From Leishmania donovani (taxonomy: Eukaryota; Euglenozoa; Kinetoplastea; Trypanosomatida; Trypanosomatidae): a stretch of DNA of 64,000 nucleotides. The DNA lies in assembly GCF_000227135.1 (NCBI RefSeq), contig NC_018260.1, positions 716,429 through 780,428 on the forward strand, written 5' to 3'. Positions 60,150 through 64,000 of this stretch are shown one piece after another. Numbering within the stretch: position 1 is the first letter of the stretch; the number at the start of each line of letters is the position of its first letter. The notes under the pieces were generated by a model that saw only the letters and a list, made by a program, of their open reading frames with translations, ran no database searches and had not been told where the DNA came from. The position numbers and the translations under genes were made by a program.

Positions 60150-60838
60150 CTGTGATGATGACGGGGAGGAGCGCGACTCAGTGCGCGGTATCCCGTGGCC
60201 CAGAGCCCCACTCGGCGGCGAAGCCAGGCAGCCGCTCCCTCCTATCCCTTGCAAGCGCCGAGCCAACTCTGGTGGTGACAGGGTCAGGCGCCCACGACAT
60301 GGGGGAAGGGTCCGAGCGATGCATCGCCACTGATGTCAGCGGCCAGTTTTTGGATGGCGTTGCATCGGAGCGACCCNNNNNNNNNNNNNNNNNNNNNNNN
60401 NNNNNNNNNNNNNNNNNNNNNNNNNNNNNNNNNNNNNNNNNNNNNNNNNNNNNNNNNNNNNNNNNNNNNNNNNNNTGTGTGTTTTTGTTTTGTTGTTGCC
60501 CAGCCCCCGCCGCCCCCCGCGACCGTGGACACCCTTGTACCATCCGTGTGGTGGGCAAAGTGCCAGCGCGGCTCGAATGCGTCCCACCACCGGCCCTCCC
60601 GCTGCCCACTGGTGTGGGGCGCCTGAGTGCCACCCCGAGGGGGGATGCACCAGGGGTGGCCGCCGGCATAACGGAAGCGCCTGTGGGGCTGCGTGCGTAG
60701 AAGAGGCTGGTAGAGGCTGAGGCAGGGCCTGTGCTCAGATGGCTGCGTCGGCGCGCTGCCGCTGCTACGCACCACGAGGTGTGGGGCCTCTGAGGAGCGG
60801 TGGTTGACCGGAGTTCAGCCCATGCTGTGCGGCAGAGA
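60150..60838 (+). mobile_element. SIDER-like retroposon, copy E (contains gap)
   Basis: This is a plus-strand copy of the D subfamily. It is essentially identical to D wherever both are readable except at the 5' edge (60,150-60,180). It contains 99 N (60,377-60,475). Directly right of the gap, about 41 bp of G/T- then C-rich sequence (60,476-60,516) are absent from D, after which the match resumes. Confidence 0.6.
60377..60475. other. Assembly gap (99 N)
   Basis: Run of 99 N within SIDER-like copy E. Confidence 0.95.
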
Positions 60839-62729
60839 AACGGGCGCGCTGAAGAGGAGCCAAGCATAGAAAAAAAAGAAAGCGCAACCCGCACATGCGT
60901 AAAAACGCAAACAAAAGCGGTGAAAAGTACGCAAGAGGTGTGCTTTCTTTTTTTTGTCTTTCCTCTTCTTTCTTTGCGCTGCTCGACCTTCTCGCTCTCT
61001 TGTCTTGCGGCTTTTAATCGTTTTCCGGTAACGCGCAGCTGTGCCTTGTGCGTGACGTTTCTCCGTATGCGTGCCCAGTACATCTCTCTCTCGGCTCCTG
61101 TTGGCCGTCTCAGCTCTCCCGAGCACTTCCCTTCTTTCTTCCTGTCCATGCGTGGCTTTGTGGTGCGCATCTTTCTTGCACCGTTTTGCGCCTCTCTGAG
61201 CTCTCTGCAGAGACATGTTTCCCACGAGCGCGGGTGCCCCCCTTTGTTTCTCACGCACTCGCACAAGAGACGCTGGGGCGTATGTCGCTCTCTCTCTCTT
61301 GCGCGAGTGAAGCGACGCAGGCTTTGTGACGCGATGCACCTCTGTGAGCAATCTGCAGCTTGCCACGACGAAAGAAGGGAGAGAGGAAGGGAAGACGGGA
61401 GAGATTGTGGTGTCACGGGCGAGAGAGAGGAGACACCAAGGCACGCTGTGGACGCATCGTATTCGGAATCAAAAGCGCAGGCAACGCTGCAGCTGCAAGC
61501 ACGTCTGTGTGTCTGTGTGTGTCGGAAGAGGGGGGGGGGATGGGGCACGTACACCAAGAGCGAAAGAGGAGATGCGGGCCGACTTTTTCCCCCTTCTTTT
61601 GGCAAAGAAAGAACAGGGAAGCGGGAGGCGGGAGGCGTGCCGTGCGAGTGGTGATGTTGTAAGGCCGTTCGTCCCTGCGGCTGATGTAAAGTGGCGCGGA
61701 GGAGGATGAAGAAGATGCCGCCTTTGTATTCGTTTTCGACTCACCGCGTGCGCTCTCTCTCTCTCTCTCCCTCTCCTTCGCTCGCCCTCTCACCAGGGGT
61801 GGGGGAGGGGCGTGTGGTTGTTTGAGGGGGGAGGGTGCTGTTGCCGTTGTTGCTAGTCTGCTCGACACGGCGGGGTGACAGCGCAACCAAAACCCTGCGA
61901 AAGAAAAAGGAAACAGCACAGCTTGCTCTATCATCTGTTGACCGATGTAGAGATACGCGTCAGCGAGATGTGTTTTGCTTGTTCTTTGTTATGTTTAGGG
62001 CGCCACGGATATGAAGCACTTCGAGAGTCAGCATGATGAGAAGACAAGGCCAACCCACAAGAGTGTAGACTCTGATCAGCTGAGATACTCACCTGGGCGC
62101 TCGTGCCAGTGGCTTGTTGACGACCAATAAGAGCATTTCCACGTAGGCGGGGGCGCCTTGGAGGAGGGCCATACTGGCGTGCGTGCGTGCGTGAAGGGAA
62201 AGGTGCTGCTCTCTTTCTGTTGCTTCGACAACACCCGTCTTCTCCCTGCAACACGTACTTTGGACCGCACGGTCATGTCGCGCGGCTGCCAGACCGGCCT
62301 CGCTCTCCCCTCTGTTGTGAGTGGCTTCTGCCCATCATGAAGGTGCTTCGGGCTCTTCAGATGCCTGCACCCGGGCGTGTCCTCGGCTTGCGGGGCTCAT
62401 GTCTTCCGCCCATGGGTTCTAGACCTCTTTCCCCCTCCCTCTAAACGGTCCAAGCAGTCTGCACCGCCTCGCACTTCTCTTTCTTGCCTCGACTCATCTC
62501 TCCTTTTTTTCAAAATGTTGTCTTTGATCTGCGGCTCTGCCAGGAGGGACTCCAACTGCGCTAGAGGGAGTCGCGTGAGTGAAATGGTGTCCGCGGCCGA
62601 CGATATTCAGCGTACTTGATGCACGAAGCTTCTCGGCACACACAGCTACGAATTCGACAACTCATCTCTTACTCGCGAGCTGCTTAGAAGAAGCTGAACA
62701 GGAAGGAAGGAAGCAGGAAAAGGACACCT
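60839..62729. other. Intergenic spacer (1.9 kb)
   Basis: Pyrimidine- and purine-rich stretches, with a TC microsatellite near 61,753-61,771. A GC-richer non-pyrimidine region lies at about 61,990-62,180. No gene seen. Pyrimidine-rich sequence at 62,430-62,520 may hold the acceptor for the last gene. Confidence 0.5.
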
Positions 62730-64000
62730 ATGCTGCTCCCTGGTAGCTGCGGCAGCGACGGCGGCGCTGCAATCGCAGAGAGCCGCGCCGAGGTGTGTCG
62801 TTGCCGCACCACCACCACCACGCCGACCATCAGCTCATCCGCCACGAGGTCAAGCTTTTCACACACACAGCCATCTTACGACGCCTCCTTTGCCTTCACT
62901 CTCGTCTCAGCCGATGATGTTTCTTTTCATTGTTGTGTCACAGCGTACATGTGCGCCCACTCACTGTACCTTCGAAGTGCTCGAGATGTCGGCGCGTCGG
63001 AGGGGTCAGTGCCCGTTGGCTCCGCTCAAGCCGTGCGCGATTACATTGCCTACCTTCAGTACAGCGACCTTCGCAAGCAGCTCGCTGCGGAGCTGGCAAG
63101 ACCCACTGCCGCGACGGGCGCTACGGCCACGGGGGCTCCTCTACCGCCAGTGGCTTCTTTGGTCGGAGTTCCGCCGCCGGAGCATGACCTGCGAGGAGAT
63201 GGAGCACGAAAAGTATGCGATACGGCGCAGTCGTGGCTGTTCCCATGGGATGAGGATGAAATAGGCCGTGACGGCGCTCATGGCTACGCTGCACAACCCC
63301 TCGACTGCGATCGTGCTTACACGCTTCACGCTAACCGGCTGCGGCACTGGCTCACCGCGGCGGAACTGGCCTCTTTTCGCGGGGAGACTGCTCTGGAGGA
63401 TGCAGCACTTGCACGGACGGGCGGTGGCCGTCGCGGTCGGTCACCTATGGCGGCGGCAGCCTCGCCAGTGCCTGCAACGACGAGCGCGTCGATGCTTCCG
63501 CTCTTTACCGCTGATCTTCCGCTGGAGCCGCCTCCTACAGCCGTGACCTCAGCGGACGCACAAGAGAGCGCGCACCACCCGACCCACTCGCCGCAGAGTT
63601 TTATTGCCACGTCATCGTCTTCGTCGTCCGCCTCTTCCACCTCTCTTACGTCTTCCGTGTCAACAGCGTCTCTGGAGGCGTATGAGAGCGCGGCGCGAGC
63701 TACCAGCGGCGTTGATGGCGGCCCCCACGACCGGCGCCAACGGACATACCTTGGCGAGGAGCTCGGTTACGGTGAGTTCGTGGCCTTGGGTGACCCGGAG
63801 GGCCTGTTTTTCATCGAGCACGTTCTGTTGGCACACGAAACGACGCAGGGGGCGACCGCTGCGTCGACAGCGGGGGCGCGGTGGGCGAGTGACAACTCAG
63901 ACAAGGTGACCGGGGACAGAGAGCAGGGTTTGACATCGCAGAACTCACAAGGGGTCCGCTCCGCTCCAGAAGCGTCACGGAAGACTGCCGCAAGCACGGC
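62730..64000 (+). CDS. Unrecognised protein, 5' part, runs off the right edge
   Basis: From the ATG at 62,730 the frame is open for 423 codons to the window end. It has no stop and shows the G/C-ending codon bias of the other genes here. The protein starts MLLPGSCGSDGGAAIAESRA. A Ser/Thr-rich N-terminus gives way to an ordered stretch at about 75-125 (SAQAVRDYIAYLQYSDLRKQLAAELA). Another ordered stretch follows (QSWLFPWDEDEIGRDG, then YTLHANRLRHWLTAAELASF), then a Ser-rich linker. A last ordered piece is YLGEELGYGEFVALGDPEGLFFIEHVL at about 355-381. No family recognised. A start at the internal ATG at 62,949 is possible but would cut conserved-looking sequence only slightly. Confidence 0.75.
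   Translation, partial: MLLPGSCGSDGGAAIAESRAEVCRCRTTTTTPTISSSATRSSFSHTQPSYDASFAFTLVSADDVSFHCCVTAYMCAHSLYLRSARDVGASEGSVPVGSAQAVRDYIAYLQYSDLRKQLAAELARPTAATGATATGAPLPPVASLVGVPPPEHDLRGDGARKVCDTAQSWLFPWDEDEIGRDGAHGYAAQPLDCDRAYTLHANRLRHWLTAAELASFRGETALEDAALARTGGGRRGRSPMAAAASPVPATTSASMLPLFTADLPLEPPPTAVTSADAQESAHHPTHSPQSFIATSSSSSSASSTSLTSSVSTASLEAYESAARATSGVDGGPHDRRQRTYLGEELGYGEFVALGDPEGLFFIEHVLLAHETTQGATAASTAGARWASDNSDKVTGDREQGLTSQNSQGVRSAPEASRKTAAST

Noticed and set aside
1..64000. CRISPR arrays, tRNA, rRNA or snRNA genes, bacterial operons
   Set aside because: Looked for repeats with regular spacers, tRNA TΨC-like boxes and ribosome-binding sites and saw none that held up. The repeats are dispersed retroposons and microsatellites.

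Overview
The window looks like a piece of a Leishmania-type trypanosomatid nuclear chromosome (Leishmaniinae). All convincing genes are intron-free, lie on the + strand, and are separated by 1-3 kb of pyrimidine-rich spacer ending in AG dinucleotides. That is the layout of one polycistronic transcription unit processed by trans-splicing. Typical kinetoplastid products support this: an NEK kinase with a PH domain, a protein-only RNase P, a glycosomal-type ABCD half-transporter, and ~540-bp dispersed repeats resembling SIDER retroposons. Species cannot be fixed from the sequence.

Layout. 1-7.7 kb is almost gene-free and repeat-rich. It holds SIDER-like copies A (minus) and B (plus), a GC-rich tract with broken minus-strand coding remnants, three 99-N assembly gaps with duplicated flanks, and one candidate tiny ORF. 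7.7-27.6 kb carries a small membrane protein, a Rab18-like GTPase, a COMM/eIF5A-C-like unknown, SIDER copy C, an ABCD half-transporter, NOG1, an IQ-motif protein, a tail-anchored protein, a FOR20/CEP20-like LisH protein and the ESCRT-III subunit CHMP1/Vps46. 30-47 kb carries a GRWD1/Rrb1-like WD40 protein, a Pho88/SND3-like ER protein, a cysteine-rich unknown, PRPP synthetase, a large polytopic protein with an XK-related flavour, PRORP and ribosomal protein eL37. 49-57 kb carries a disordered FFF-motif protein, a putative mitochondrial C2H2-like protein and the NEK-PH kinase. 57.4-60.9 kb holds SIDER-like copies D and E as an inverted pair. The 5' part of an unrecognised gene runs off the right edge from 62,730.

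How the genes relate. As usual in trypanosomatids, neighbours share transcription rather than a pathway. Loose themes are ribosome production (NOG1, GRWD1-like, eL37), ER and membrane traffic (Rab18, SND3-like, tail-anchored protein, CHMP1), basal body (FOR20-like) and RNA/nucleotide metabolism (PRORP, PRPP synthetase). Expression is probably set by splice-acceptor strength and 3'UTR elements such as SIDERs rather than by promoters.

The points most worth checking are: the nearly identical SIDER copies in direct and inverted arrangement around genes; the decayed minus-strand element at 1.9-4.4 kb; the PRORP whose C-terminal zinc ligands are split by a long insertion; and the XK-related-like membrane protein. 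No bacterial-type system, CRISPR array or tRNA gene was seen.
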